A stretch of DNA of 64,000 bases from positions 2,356,001 to 2,420,000 of the forward strand of contig NZ_CP186334.1 in NCBI RefSeq assembly GCF_049347105.1, in the 5' to 3' direction. Under the pieces are notes generated by a model. The model was not told the DNA's origin. It did not search any database and saw only the letters and a list, made by a program, of their open reading frames with translations. Position numbers and translations under genes: made by a program. Source of the DNA: Gaoshiqia hydrogeniformans (GTDB taxonomy: Bacteria; Bacteroidota; Bacteroidia; Bacteroidales; Prolixibacteraceae). Of this stretch, positions 41,535-48,951 are shown in pieces (within the stretch, counting starts at the first letter, position 1; every line of letters starts with the position of its first letter).

Positions 41535-42416
41535 TTACTTGGTATATTCGGCCTGGTTCAGGAATTCGAAACTTTTTTCAACGCTGACGATGGGCTCAAA
41601 GTTGTAACGTTCCACTTCAACAATATAGGCTTTCATGCCGGCAAGTTCTGCCGCATCGAAGGCCGGTTTAAAGTCAATGGTTCCGCTGGCTCCCAGTTCT
41701 TCCACGTCTTTTACATGGTACAATTCAAAACGTCCGGGATAGTTATTGAAATAGTCAAGCGCATCTTTGCCGCCTTCCTTAATCCAGTACAAATCCAGTT
41801 CGAACATCACTTTCTCCGGATCGGTATTCTGAAGCAGGTAATCGTAAAAAATTACGCCGTCAAATTCGGTGGTAAATTCTTGTGCATGATTGTGATAACC
41901 GAAACGGATACCGGCAGCATTACATTTTTCGCCAATAACATTGTAATAATCGCAGTACATCTGAAGCGTATCCAGACTTCTGTATGAATCTCCTCCCATC
42001 GAGGGTTTGACAATCCATTCGGCGCCGGCGGCCTGATGAGCAGCAATACAGGCATCCCACCATTCCATGGCTTGTTCCCATTCGCCTTCTTTTGGCAGGT
42101 TAATGCCCGTGTGCGAACCTCTCATGCTCATGCCGTTTTCTTCGAGCAATGCTCTAAATTCAGTAGGTTTCATACCATAAAACAGGCCATCGCCATAGCC
42201 GGCAGCTTCCACATAGGTGTAGCCAATTTCGCTCAGGCGGGCAATGGTAGCGGCAGCATCAGTTTTCATGGCTTCGCGAACCGACCACAACTGGATGCCA
42301 ATTTCTTTTTTAGTTTCTTTTGGAGCAGGGGCATTACACCCGACAAAGGTTGCTGATAAAACAAAAACGGCCAAAATAAACAGGATGGCCCGTGATGAAA
42401 TCTTTACATTCTTCAT
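41535..42416 (-). CDS. Lipoprotein of the sugar-phosphate isomerase/epimerase (xylose-isomerase-like TIM-barrel) family
   Basis: 293 aa, lipobox ATFVGC at residue 27. AP-endonuclease-2/xylose-isomerase-like barrel: EIGIQLWSVREAMKTDAA, IGYTYVEAAGYGDG, SHTGINLP, FGYHNHAQEF, VMFELDLYWIKEGG, FELYHVKDVE, YIVEVERY. Metal ligands Glu, His and Asp lie in the expected strand ends. Exported versions cannot act on sugar phosphates made in the cytosol; in known systems this fold cleaves 3-keto-glycosides produced by Gfo/Idh/MocA dehydrogenases, two of which are encoded 4.5 kb away. Role here is inference. Its own promoter element (TATCTTTG) lies 54-61 bp upstream. Confidence 0.85.
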   Translation of the reverse strand: MKNVKISSRAILFILAVFVLSATFVGCNAPAPKETKKEIGIQLWSVREAMKTDAAATIARLSEIGYTYVEAAGYGDGLFYGMKPTEFRALLEENGMSMRGSHTGINLPKEGEWEQAMEWWDACIAAHQAAGAEWIVKPSMGGDSYRSLDTLQMYCDYYNVIGEKCNAAGIRFGYHNHAQEFTTEFDGVIFYDYLLQNTDPEKVMFELDLYWIKEGGKDALDYFNNYPGRFELYHVKDVEELGASGTIDFKPAFDAAELAGMKAYIVEVERYNFEPIVSVEKSFEFLNQAEYTK

Positions 42417-42469
42417 TTTTGGAAGTTTTAATAGATATGAGTTGTTAAAAATTAGTTGTAGACCAGGAA

Positions 42470-42477
42470 CAAAGATA
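42470..42477 (-). promoter_or_regulatory. -7 element for the isomerase-like gene
   Basis: On the minus strand this reads TATCTTTG, a perfect TAnnTTTG. No convincing -33 TTTG at 19-21 nt. Confidence 0.5.
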
Positions 42478-42691
42478 ATTATTCTGACAAATAAAATTTA
42501 TCTGCTTTTCGTCTCGGGGACAAAAAGTATGGCTTATGGCCATGAAATCAGGAATTTATTGACGAATCCCTTTGTTTCCGCAGCTTTTACGTTTACAAAC
42601 ATTAACAGATTTTTCGCATTGCTCGATTAAACTAACTTGTTATCCGTATGTCAGAGAACATATAAAATCATAAAAGCTGGATGAATTTAAG

Positions 42692-45163
42692 ATGAAAAGA
42701 ACAAGAAATTTATTCGTGATGCTATTGATCATGGCAGGAATGAACGTTCTGGCTCAAACAGGGCCAAGAGTTGGGGAATCGGGAGATCTTCCGGCCAGTT
42801 TCAGCATCAGGGGAAAGGTGATTGATACCGAATCGAATCAGGCGATGGAATACGCCAATATCTCCATTTTTAACAGTTCAGACTCAAGCCTGGTAACCGG
42901 AGGGATCACCGATTTGAATGGCGAATTCCGAATCGGGAGCCTGCCGGCAGGGACATTTTATGTCGAAGCAAATTTTATCGGGTTCAACAAAACACGGATC
43001 AATAATGTCAGGATCAACCCGGCAAACCGGCAAATCGATCTGGGAACAATCAGGCTCGAAGCCTCAACCCAGGAAATCGGGGCTGTTGAAGTGGTCGCCG
43101 AAAGGGCCCGGATTGAGTATAAGGTAGATAAAAAAGTCATCAACGTGGCCCAGGATATCAATGCAGCCGGGGGAACAGCCGTGGACGTGCTGGAAAATAC
43201 CCCCTCGGTACAGGTCGATATTGAAGGGAATGTTACCCTGCGCGGTTCGTCCAACTTTACGGTTTTTATCGACGGACGTCCGAGCGCGCTGAGCGGAAGC
43301 GACGCCTTACAGCAAATTCCGGCCTCAGCGCTCGAAACCATCGAAATTATCACCAACCCGTCTGCCAAGTACGATCCTGACGGAATGGCCGGAATCATTA
43401 ACCTGGTGATGAAAAAGAATATCCTTTCGGGCTTTAACGGGATCGTGAATGCCTCGATCGGCACAGGCGACAAGCAGCGCCTTGACCTGACGGTAAACCA
43501 CAAAACCAAAAAACGGAACTTCTCGTTCGGATTCGATACCAATAACAATACCTACTCGGGCGAAAATGCGTCGACACGCGAAACTACCACGGGCGATGTG
43601 ACCGAGCTTTTAGACATGAATGGCGAGCGGAGTTTCACGCGGAAAGGTTTCGGGTTGAAAACCGGGCTCGACTTGTACCTGACCGATAAAACCACCCTGG
43701 GGTTCCAGCTTCACGGCGGACAATTCAACTTCAATTCAAACAGCGAGGGACTCAACCACCTTTCAACAATGCCTGCATCAGACGAAAAATACACCCTTGC
43801 CGCCGAAAGGGCTATCCGGGAGAATAACTTCATCAACGGAAACATCAACTTCACCCATAAATACAACGAACAGGGAACGCACAAACTGGAAGGGATGTTT
43901 TATTACCGCAACCGGAAAGGCGACGACAGCGAATTCCAGTCGGAAGCTATTGCCGATATGAATTTTAACCCGACCGATATTTACGATCTTCAGATAAGAA
44001 CCACGGAAGACGAAAAATCAAACGATTACCGGTTCCAACTCGATTATACCCGGCCGGTAGGCGCGGGCGGCAAACTCGAAGCCGGCTTGCAAAGCCGGAT
44101 TGACCGCGAAACCGAAGACTATCTGTTCGAAGATTTTGACCCGGAAACACAAAGCTGGATCAATAACCCCGACTTTACCAGTTCGATGGACTTTAAACGC
44201 GACATCCATTCAGCCTATTCCACCTTCTCGGGTAAACTGGCCCGGGTAGAATACATGCTCGGGATCCGCGGCGAATACACCAACCGTGAGATTGATCATG
44301 CCAAGGTAGAGGAAGCTTATACCCTCGACCGTTTTGATTTTTTTCCGTCGCTGCACCTGTCGTACCAACTCTTCGACCAAAGCCAGCTGATGGGAAGTTA
44401 CAGCCGCCGGATTAACCGCCCGGGCGGACGCGACCTGGATCCGTTTCCCAGCTACATGAACCAGTATACCATCCGGGTGGGAAATCCCGGCCTCGAACCC
44501 GAATATACCGACTCGTACGATCTCGGATTCATGAAACGTTTTGGCAAATCATTCGTTTCGCTCGAAGGTTTTTACCGGCAAACCAATAACCTGATTACCC
44601 GGCTCACCGAACTGGGCGACGACGGTATTTTATACCTGACGCCGGATAACCTGAATAAAGACCACTCGCTGGGAGGCGAAATCATGGGAAACCTGAACCT
44701 GACCGACTGGTTTCTGCTGAATACCAGCTTTTCGGTTTACCGCTATAAGCTCGAAGGAACCGTTCAGGGCGAATCGGTTAACCGGGAGAGCACCAACTAC
44801 AATGGCCGCTTAAACGGTACGATCAGGTTTACGCCCGAAAGCCGGATGCAAGTCATGGGAATGTACCGCGGGCCGTCGGTTTCGGCCCAGGGCGACACCA
44901 AAGGCATGTTTTTTTCCAATATTTCGTACCGGCACGATTTGTTTAAGAAAAAGTTGTCGGCAACACTCAGTTTGCAGGATGCTTTTGGAACAGCCCGGAA
45001 CGAAGGCACGTCGAGCGGATCCAACTTTAAGTCAACCTACCGGTTTAAACGCGAGCCGAGGGTATTCATGTTAACCCTCAGTTACAAAATCAACAACTAT
45101 AAAATGGATCGGTCCGGACAATCGGATGTCAATGAGATTAATTTCGACGATAACGGGTTTTAA
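42692..45163 (+). CDS. TonB-dependent outer-membrane receptor (PF14905 beta-barrel type)
   Basis: 823 aa with a Sec signal (NVLAQ). N-terminal carboxypeptidase regulatory-like domain (IRGKVIDTESNQAMEYANI, about residues 38-125), plug (NTPSVQVDIEGNVTLRGSS, FIDGRPSALSG, LETIEIITNPSAKYDPDGMA, IINLVMKKN) and a barrel of the OMP_b-brl_3 type ending in a Phe (EINFDDNGF). These are non-SusC TonB receptors; siderophore, metal or peptide ligands are possible. No SusD next to it. Ends with a terminator. Confidence 0.93.
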   Translation: MKRTRNLFVMLLIMAGMNVLAQTGPRVGESGDLPASFSIRGKVIDTESNQAMEYANISIFNSSDSSLVTGGITDLNGEFRIGSLPAGTFYVEANFIGFNKTRINNVRINPANRQIDLGTIRLEASTQEIGAVEVVAERARIEYKVDKKVINVAQDINAAGGTAVDVLENTPSVQVDIEGNVTLRGSSNFTVFIDGRPSALSGSDALQQIPASALETIEIITNPSAKYDPDGMAGIINLVMKKNILSGFNGIVNASIGTGDKQRLDLTVNHKTKKRNFSFGFDTNNNTYSGENASTRETTTGDVTELLDMNGERSFTRKGFGLKTGLDLYLTDKTTLGFQLHGGQFNFNSNSEGLNHLSTMPASDEKYTLAAERAIRENNFINGNINFTHKYNEQGTHKLEGMFYYRNRKGDDSEFQSEAIADMNFNPTDIYDLQIRTTEDEKSNDYRFQLDYTRPVGAGGKLEAGLQSRIDRETEDYLFEDFDPETQSWINNPDFTSSMDFKRDIHSAYSTFSGKLARVEYMLGIRGEYTNREIDHAKVEEAYTLDRFDFFPSLHLSYQLFDQSQLMGSYSRRINRPGGRDLDPFPSYMNQYTIRVGNPGLEPEYTDSYDLGFMKRFGKSFVSLEGFYRQTNNLITRLTELGDDGILYLTPDNLNKDHSLGGEIMGNLNLTDWFLLNTSFSVYRYKLEGTVQGESVNRESTNYNGRLNGTIRFTPESRMQVMGMYRGPSVSAQGDTKGMFFSNISYRHDLFKKKLSATLSLQDAFGTARNEGTSSGSNFKSTYRFKREPRVFMLTLSYKINNYKMDRSGQSDVNEINFDDNGF

Positions 45164-45187
45164 ACAGAATAAGGTTTATTCACATGA

Positions 45188-45221
45188 AGGGGAGTCTGAA
45201 TTCGGGCTCCTCTTTTTTTTT
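45188..45221 (+). terminator. Rho-independent terminator of the TonB receptor gene
   Basis: Stem AGGGGAG with CTCCTCT (one G-U pair), followed by nine T residues (45213-45221). Confidence 0.85.
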
Positions 45222-45315
45222 CAGTTCAGCAAACATCTTGCAGGTGAGCATACAAGGGGAACGGACTTTTAAGTTTTATTAACGGTGTTTTCCATCGATC
45301 GGCAAATTTTTCGTT

Positions 45316-45345
45316 TATTTTTGTTCCGGCACATGTTGCAACATG
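45316..45345 (+). promoter_or_regulatory. -7 element with a 14-bp palindromic operator at the start site
   Basis: TATTTTTG at 45316-45323 fits TAnnTTTG. Nine bases later is the perfect palindrome CATGTTGCAACATG (45332-45345), where transcription should start. The position is typical of a repressor operator for the gene at 45380. Confidence 0.55.
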
Positions 45346-45379
45346 GCTATACTCAGGTAAATGAATAGCATAAACCAAT

Positions 45380-45979
45380 ATGATCATGAAACCGAAAACT
45401 GAAAACAAAAAACACAACCGGAAGAAGTTCTTGGTGGTGACCTTGCTGACCCTGCTGGTGATTTTGCCGAACAAAGAATCCGGGGCAGAAACCGGCAGAC
45501 AGGACGATAAAAAGCTCATTACGGGGCAGGTGTCGGACAAGGATACCGGTAAACCGCTACCCGGTGTGGCCATCCTGGTTAAGGACCAAACTGCCGGAAC
45601 AATCTCAGGTCCGGATGGGAACTACCAACTGGAGATTGCAGACAAGGAATCGACCCTGGTATACTCTTTTCCCGGTTACGAAAAGCAGGAAGTTGCGGTA
45701 AGCGACCAATCAACAATCGATATTGAACTTAAAAAAGCGGACGGGGTACCGCATATCCTGATCGAAAAGGAAAACGAAAAATCAGGAGAAGTTCAGATAA
45801 GGAGTTCTGATGGTGAGCGAAAACCGATTTACATTGTCGATGAAAAAGAAGTAAAATCAATCGATCATATTCTTCCCGAATCAATTGAATCGATCACCAT
45901 ATTAAAAGACGAGTCTGCTGTTGAGTTATATGGCGAAAGGGCAAAGGACGGTGTAATCCTGATTAAAACCAAGCGGTGA
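45380..45979 (+). CDS. Small carboxypeptidase-regulatory plus TonB-plug-like protein without a barrel
   Basis: 199 aa (alternative ATG at 45386). N-terminal membrane segment/signal (FLVVTLLTLLVILP), regulatory-like domain (ITGQVSDKDTGKPLPGVAIL, GTISGPDGNYQLEI, STLVYSFPGYEKQEVAV), then an abbreviated plug end: KPIYIVDEKEV, ILPESIESITILKDESAVEL and YGERAKDGVILIKT. This is the motif order of a SusC N-terminus but stops before any barrel. Similar tails occur on BlaR1-like M56 proteins in the phylum. Function unknown; possibly a periplasmic interaction module. A full-length SusC decay product is less likely because the ends are clean and it has its own promoter. Confidence 0.8.
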   Translation: MIMKPKTENKKHNRKKFLVVTLLTLLVILPNKESGAETGRQDDKKLITGQVSDKDTGKPLPGVAILVKDQTAGTISGPDGNYQLEIADKESTLVYSFPGYEKQEVAVSDQSTIDIELKKADGVPHILIEKENEKSGEVQIRSSDGERKPIYIVDEKEVKSIDHILPESIESITILKDESAVELYGERAKDGVILIKTKR

Positions 45980-46035
45980 TCACTGCCACCGGGCACTGCC
46001 ACTTTCTCTTTTCGGCAGAATGGCCTGAAAAATTA

Positions 46036-46067
46036 AAGCCGTCCCAATACAAAACTTGAGACGGCTT
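46036..46067 (-). terminator. Terminator of the peroxiredoxin gene
   Basis: Stem AAGCCGTC with GACGGCTT, 16-nt loop, followed on the minus strand by TAATTTTTC. It may also serve the + strand gene ending at 45979. Confidence 0.65.
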
Positions 46068-46089
46068 CGTTTAATCTTTCTGATAAAGC

Positions 46090-46623
46090 TTATGATAATG
46101 TTGCCTGACCCGGAGACCAGTCACAGGGAGTCAGCTTGCCGGTTTTTAAAGCTTCCAAAACACGTAACACCTCAGGGACATTACGCCCGATGGCCAGGTC
46201 GTTTACCGAAACCCAACGGATGACCCCTTCGGGATCGACAATAAAAGTGGCGCGGTAAGCGATTTTCTCTTCCGCTTCCAAAATACCCAGTTCTTCAGCC
46301 AGTGATTTTGATGTATCTGCCAGCATCGGGAATCTCAGTTGTTTTAAACCGGCATGGGCGTTGCGCCAGGCCAGGTGAACAAACTCCGAGTCGGTTGAAG
46401 CGCCGATCAGGTTGGCTTCCAGCTTGGCAAACTCGTCGTAGTGCTCGTTGAACCCGGTAATTTCGGTGGGACAAACAAAAGTGAAATCCTTCGGCCACCA
46501 AAAAATCACATTCCACTTTCCAAGGGTCTTCTCTTTGGTCAGAGTGTCAAATTCTTTTCCGGCTTCTACCGATACCACAGCAGTCTTTTTAAATTCGGGG
46601 AACTTATCTCCAATTGTCTTCAT
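46090..46623 (-). CDS. Peroxiredoxin (AhpC/TSA family)
   Basis: 177 aa. Reduces hydrogen peroxide and organic hydroperoxides in the cytosol. Peroxidatic Cys51 in DFTFVCPTEI preceded by FWWPKDF, and a C-terminal Cys167 in LTPCDWSPG as resolving cysteine candidate; Arg in YRATFIVDPEGVIRW. Upstream it has a complete consensus promoter and a 9-bp inverted repeat in the 5' leader. It may belong to the oxidative-stress regulon. No reductase gene is adjacent. Confidence 0.93.
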   Translation of the reverse strand: MKTIGDKFPEFKKTAVVSVEAGKEFDTLTKEKTLGKWNVIFWWPKDFTFVCPTEITGFNEHYDEFAKLEANLIGASTDSEFVHLAWRNAHAGLKQLRFPMLADTSKSLAEELGILEAEEKIAYRATFIVDPEGVIRWVSVNDLAIGRNVPEVLRVLEALKTGKLTPCDWSPGQATLS

Positions 46624-46662
46624 TGTAAATCATTTAAACGTTAGAATTTCTGATTGTTTTTT

Positions 46663-46690
46663 TTGAATCAACAAGCTTATTTTGATTCAA
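46663..46690 (-). promoter_or_regulatory. 9-bp inverted repeat in the peroxiredoxin 5' leader
   Basis: TTGAATCAA, 10-nt spacer, TTGATTCAA: a perfect inverted repeat. It lies just downstream of the predicted start site and 40 nt before the ATG. Could be an operator or an mRNA stem. Confidence 0.5.
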
Positions 46691-46703
46691 TAAGATTTGC
46701 AGG

Positions 46704-46735
46704 CAAAGATAACATCGGCCCTCATGCCCGTCAAA
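46704..46735 (-). promoter_or_regulatory. Peroxiredoxin promoter, full consensus
   Basis: On the minus strand: TTTG (from 46735-46732), 20-nt spacer, TATCTTTG (46711-46704). Both elements match the Bacteroidota housekeeping promoter at proper spacing. Confidence 0.7.
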
Positions 46736-46864
46736 TTGATTATTTTTATTCGGAATAGACAGAAACTATTACAACAGACAGAAAATTTGGTATGTAAAAG
46801 AGATTTAAGACGAGGCATTTATAAAAACATTTCAGCCTTTTGTCGGGGGAATGACTGAAAACAG

Positions 46865-46896
46865 TTTGGCATATCGGACGGATAATTCTATCTTTA
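46865..46896 (+). promoter_or_regulatory. Promoter of the first Gfo/Idh/MocA gene
   Basis: TTTG (46865-46868), 20-nt spacer, TATCTTTA (46889-46896), one base off the -7 consensus. Leader of about 60 nt to ATG 46966. Confidence 0.6.
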
Positions 46897-46965
46897 TGTG
46901 GTTTTTGAAAGATGTTAAACAATCTGTCATCAACAGAATACCTAAATCAATTTTTTTTTTAAACT

Positions 46966-48459
46966 ATGAAGAATAAGTCAAATGAGACAAGTCAGGTTTC
47001 CAGAAGGTCATTTTTGGGAACCACAGCAGCTGCGGCTGCCGGGATTACCATCCTTCCGAGCCATGTAATTGCCGGGCTTGGCCACAAAGCCCCGAGTGAC
47101 AAACTAAACATTGTTGGTGTTGGTGTTGGCGGGATGGGTTTTGCCAACCTGAAAAATCTGGAATCACAGAACATCATTGGTCTTTGTGATGTCGACTGGA
47201 AATATGCCAAACGTGTGTTCGACTATTTCCCGAAAGCCGAGAAATTTAAAGACTGGCGTGAAATGTATGATAAACTGGGCAAATCGATCGACGGTGTCGT
47301 CATTGCAACAGCCGACCATACCCATGCCATTACCGCCGCTCATGCCATCACGATGGGCAAACACGTTTACCTGCAAAAACCATTGACGCATTCGGTATAC
47401 GAATCACGCTTACTGACCAAGCTGGCTGCCAAATACAAAGTAGCCACTTCGATGGGTAACCAGGGTTCATCGGGCGAAGGCGTTAACCTGACGACTGAAT
47501 GGATTGCCAATGGCGAAATTGGCGAAATTACCAAAGTAGAAGCATTCACCGACCGTCCGATCTGGCCGCAAGGCTTAAATACCCCTGAAGTAGGGCATTG
47601 GGTTCCTGAAACACTGGATTGGGATTTGTTTATCGGTCCGGCAAAAATGCGTCCGTTCAACGAAGTATATCACCCTTGGAACTGGCGCGGCTGGTGGGAT
47701 TACGGTACAGGCGCCCTGGGCGATATGGCCTGCCACATTCTGCACCCGGTATTCGTTGGGCTTGAGTTAGGTTATCCGACCAAAGCTCAGGGAAATTCAA
47801 CCTTATTGTTGCAGGATTGCGCTCCTACGGCCCAGTCGGTTAAACTGACCTTCCCGCAGCGGACACCGAAAAAGAAAATGAAAATTAAACTTCCTGAGGT
47901 TGAAGTTTACTGGTATGACGGCGGAATCAAACAAATGCTTCCCGAAGGGTGGCCTGCCGGTAAAAATCCAAATGATGCCGGTGGTGGCGTAATTTTCCAC
48001 GGAACAAAGGATAAACTGATCTGCGGTTGCTATGGTGTCAATCCCTGGCTGCTGTCGGGCCGTAAACCCAGTGCTCCGAAATTCCGTCGCCGCGTTGAAA
48101 CCAGCCACGAAATGGACTGGGCACGGGCATGTAAAGAAAGCGCCGAAAACCGCGTTCCAACTGCATCAGACTTCAGCGAAGCCGGACCATTCAACGAAAT
48201 GGTGGTGATGGGCGTACTCGCTGTACGTTTGCAAGGCCTGAACAAAGAGCTGGAGTGGAATGGTGAAAAAATGGAATTCACGAACCTGAAAGATGACGAA
48301 ACCATCAGAACTGTGATTAAAGACGGTTTCAAAATCCACGACGGACACCCGACATTCGACAAAACCTGGACCGATCCGGTTCCGGCCAAAGAATTTGCGG
48401 CAGAACTGATCAAGCACACTTACCGTGCACCGTGGAGCCTGCCCGATATGCCGGCTTAA
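46966..48459 (+). CDS. Tat-exported Gfo/Idh/MocA-family oxidoreductase (first paralogue)
   Basis: 497 aa. Tat signal: SRRSFLGTTAAAAAGITIL with twin arginine. Rossmann fold GVGVGGMGFANL (51-62), IGLCDVDW, DGVVIATADHTHA, and YLQKPLTHSVYESR, in which the usual EKP is QKP, as is common in exported members. C-terminal Gfo/Idh domain: TDRPIWPQGL, NWRGWWDYGTGALGDMACHI. NAD(P) is needed and is carried in during Tat export. Such periplasmic enzymes act on glycosides, for instance forming 3-keto sugars or an N-acetylgalactosaminidase-type reaction (GH109-like). Strongly similar to the gene at 48952. Confidence 0.92.
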   Translation: MKNKSNETSQVSRRSFLGTTAAAAAGITILPSHVIAGLGHKAPSDKLNIVGVGVGGMGFANLKNLESQNIIGLCDVDWKYAKRVFDYFPKAEKFKDWREMYDKLGKSIDGVVIATADHTHAITAAHAITMGKHVYLQKPLTHSVYESRLLTKLAAKYKVATSMGNQGSSGEGVNLTTEWIANGEIGEITKVEAFTDRPIWPQGLNTPEVGHWVPETLDWDLFIGPAKMRPFNEVYHPWNWRGWWDYGTGALGDMACHILHPVFVGLELGYPTKAQGNSTLLLQDCAPTAQSVKLTFPQRTPKKKMKIKLPEVEVYWYDGGIKQMLPEGWPAGKNPNDAGGGVIFHGTKDKLICGCYGVNPWLLSGRKPSAPKFRRRVETSHEMDWARACKESAENRVPTASDFSEAGPFNEMVVMGVLAVRLQGLNKELEWNGEKMEFTNLKDDETIRTVIKDGFKIHDGHPTFDKTWTDPVPAKEFAAELIKHTYRAPWSLPDMPA

Positions 48460-48484
48460 TCTTGAATTTGTTAAACATCAATAT

Positions 48485-48519
48485 AAAACGGGACCGGATT
48501 TTTTCTTGTCCCGTTTTTT
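48485..48519 (+). terminator. Terminator after the first oxidoreductase gene
   Basis: Stem AAAACGGGAC with GTCCCGTTTT around a 13-nt loop, ending in a six-T run (48514-48519). Confidence 0.85.
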
Positions 48520-48551
48520 CTTGTTGACGCACCAACACCGCATAATTCCGT

Positions 48552-48559
48552 TATTTTTG
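48552..48559 (+). promoter_or_regulatory. -7 element for ppnP
   Basis: TATTTTTG, matching TAnnTTTG, 28 nt before ATG 48588; supports that start over the upstream TTG. Confidence 0.5.
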
Positions 48560-48587
48560 TTTTTTGAGAAATCCTAAAAAACGTTTT

Positions 48588-48869
48588 ATGTTGAAAGTGA
48601 ATGAATATTTCGGGGGAACGGTAAAATCGATTGCCCTTGAAAATGCAGAAGGAGTTGCCACTGTTGGCGTGATGGAAAGCGGCGAATACGAATTTGGCAC
48701 ATCAACCATTGAACTGATGACCGTGACCAGCGGTCTGCTCGATGTGTTACTTCCCGGCGAAACCGACTGGAAAACCTTTGGTAAAGGCGAAACCTTCCGG
48801 CTTGAAAAAGACGTCCGCTTCAAAGTAAAAGCAAACGGACAGGTCGCTTACTATTGTTTATACCTGTAA
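48588..48869 (+). CDS. ppnP: Pyrimidine/purine nucleoside phosphorylase PpnP
   Basis: 93 aa from ATG 48588, the usual length. Small cupin-fold phosphorylase that splits nucleosides with phosphate. Family sequence: KVNEYFGGTVKSIALEN, GVATVGVMESGEYEFGTS, ELMTVTSGLLDVLLPGE, WKTFGKGETFRLEKDVRFKV cut as FGKGETFRLEKD, VAYYCLYL at the end. It sits between two oxidoreductase paralogues but has its own promoter and follows a terminator, so it is likely an independent unit. Confidence 0.93.
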   Translation: MLKVNEYFGGTVKSIALENAEGVATVGVMESGEYEFGTSTIELMTVTSGLLDVLLPGETDWKTFGKGETFRLEKDVRFKVKANGQVAYYCLYL

Positions 48870-48951
48870 GAAATAGCCGGTTTATTCTGTCCGTTTTTTA
48901 AAAATCAGCATTTCTTATTAAATTGTCAGGCGTTTTTCCTAAAACAACCCT

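Larger units (their letters stand above)
46624..46965. other. 342-bp divergent intergenic region with two promoters and an inverted repeat
   Basis: It contains no gene that I can see. It holds the promoter and leader repeat of the peroxiredoxin (minus strand) and the promoter of the first oxidoreductase (plus strand), separated by about 130 bp of AT-rich sequence. Confidence 0.8.

Noticed and set aside
41469..41987. 172-codon plus-strand frame opposite the isomerase-like gene
   Set aside because: The minus-strand gene has a lipobox and complete family motifs; the plus frame starts inside the terminator.
46624..46965. Searched for a tRNA or small RNA gene in the longest gap
   Set aside because: No cloverleaf or terminator-ended transcript seen; the content is explained by two divergent promoters.
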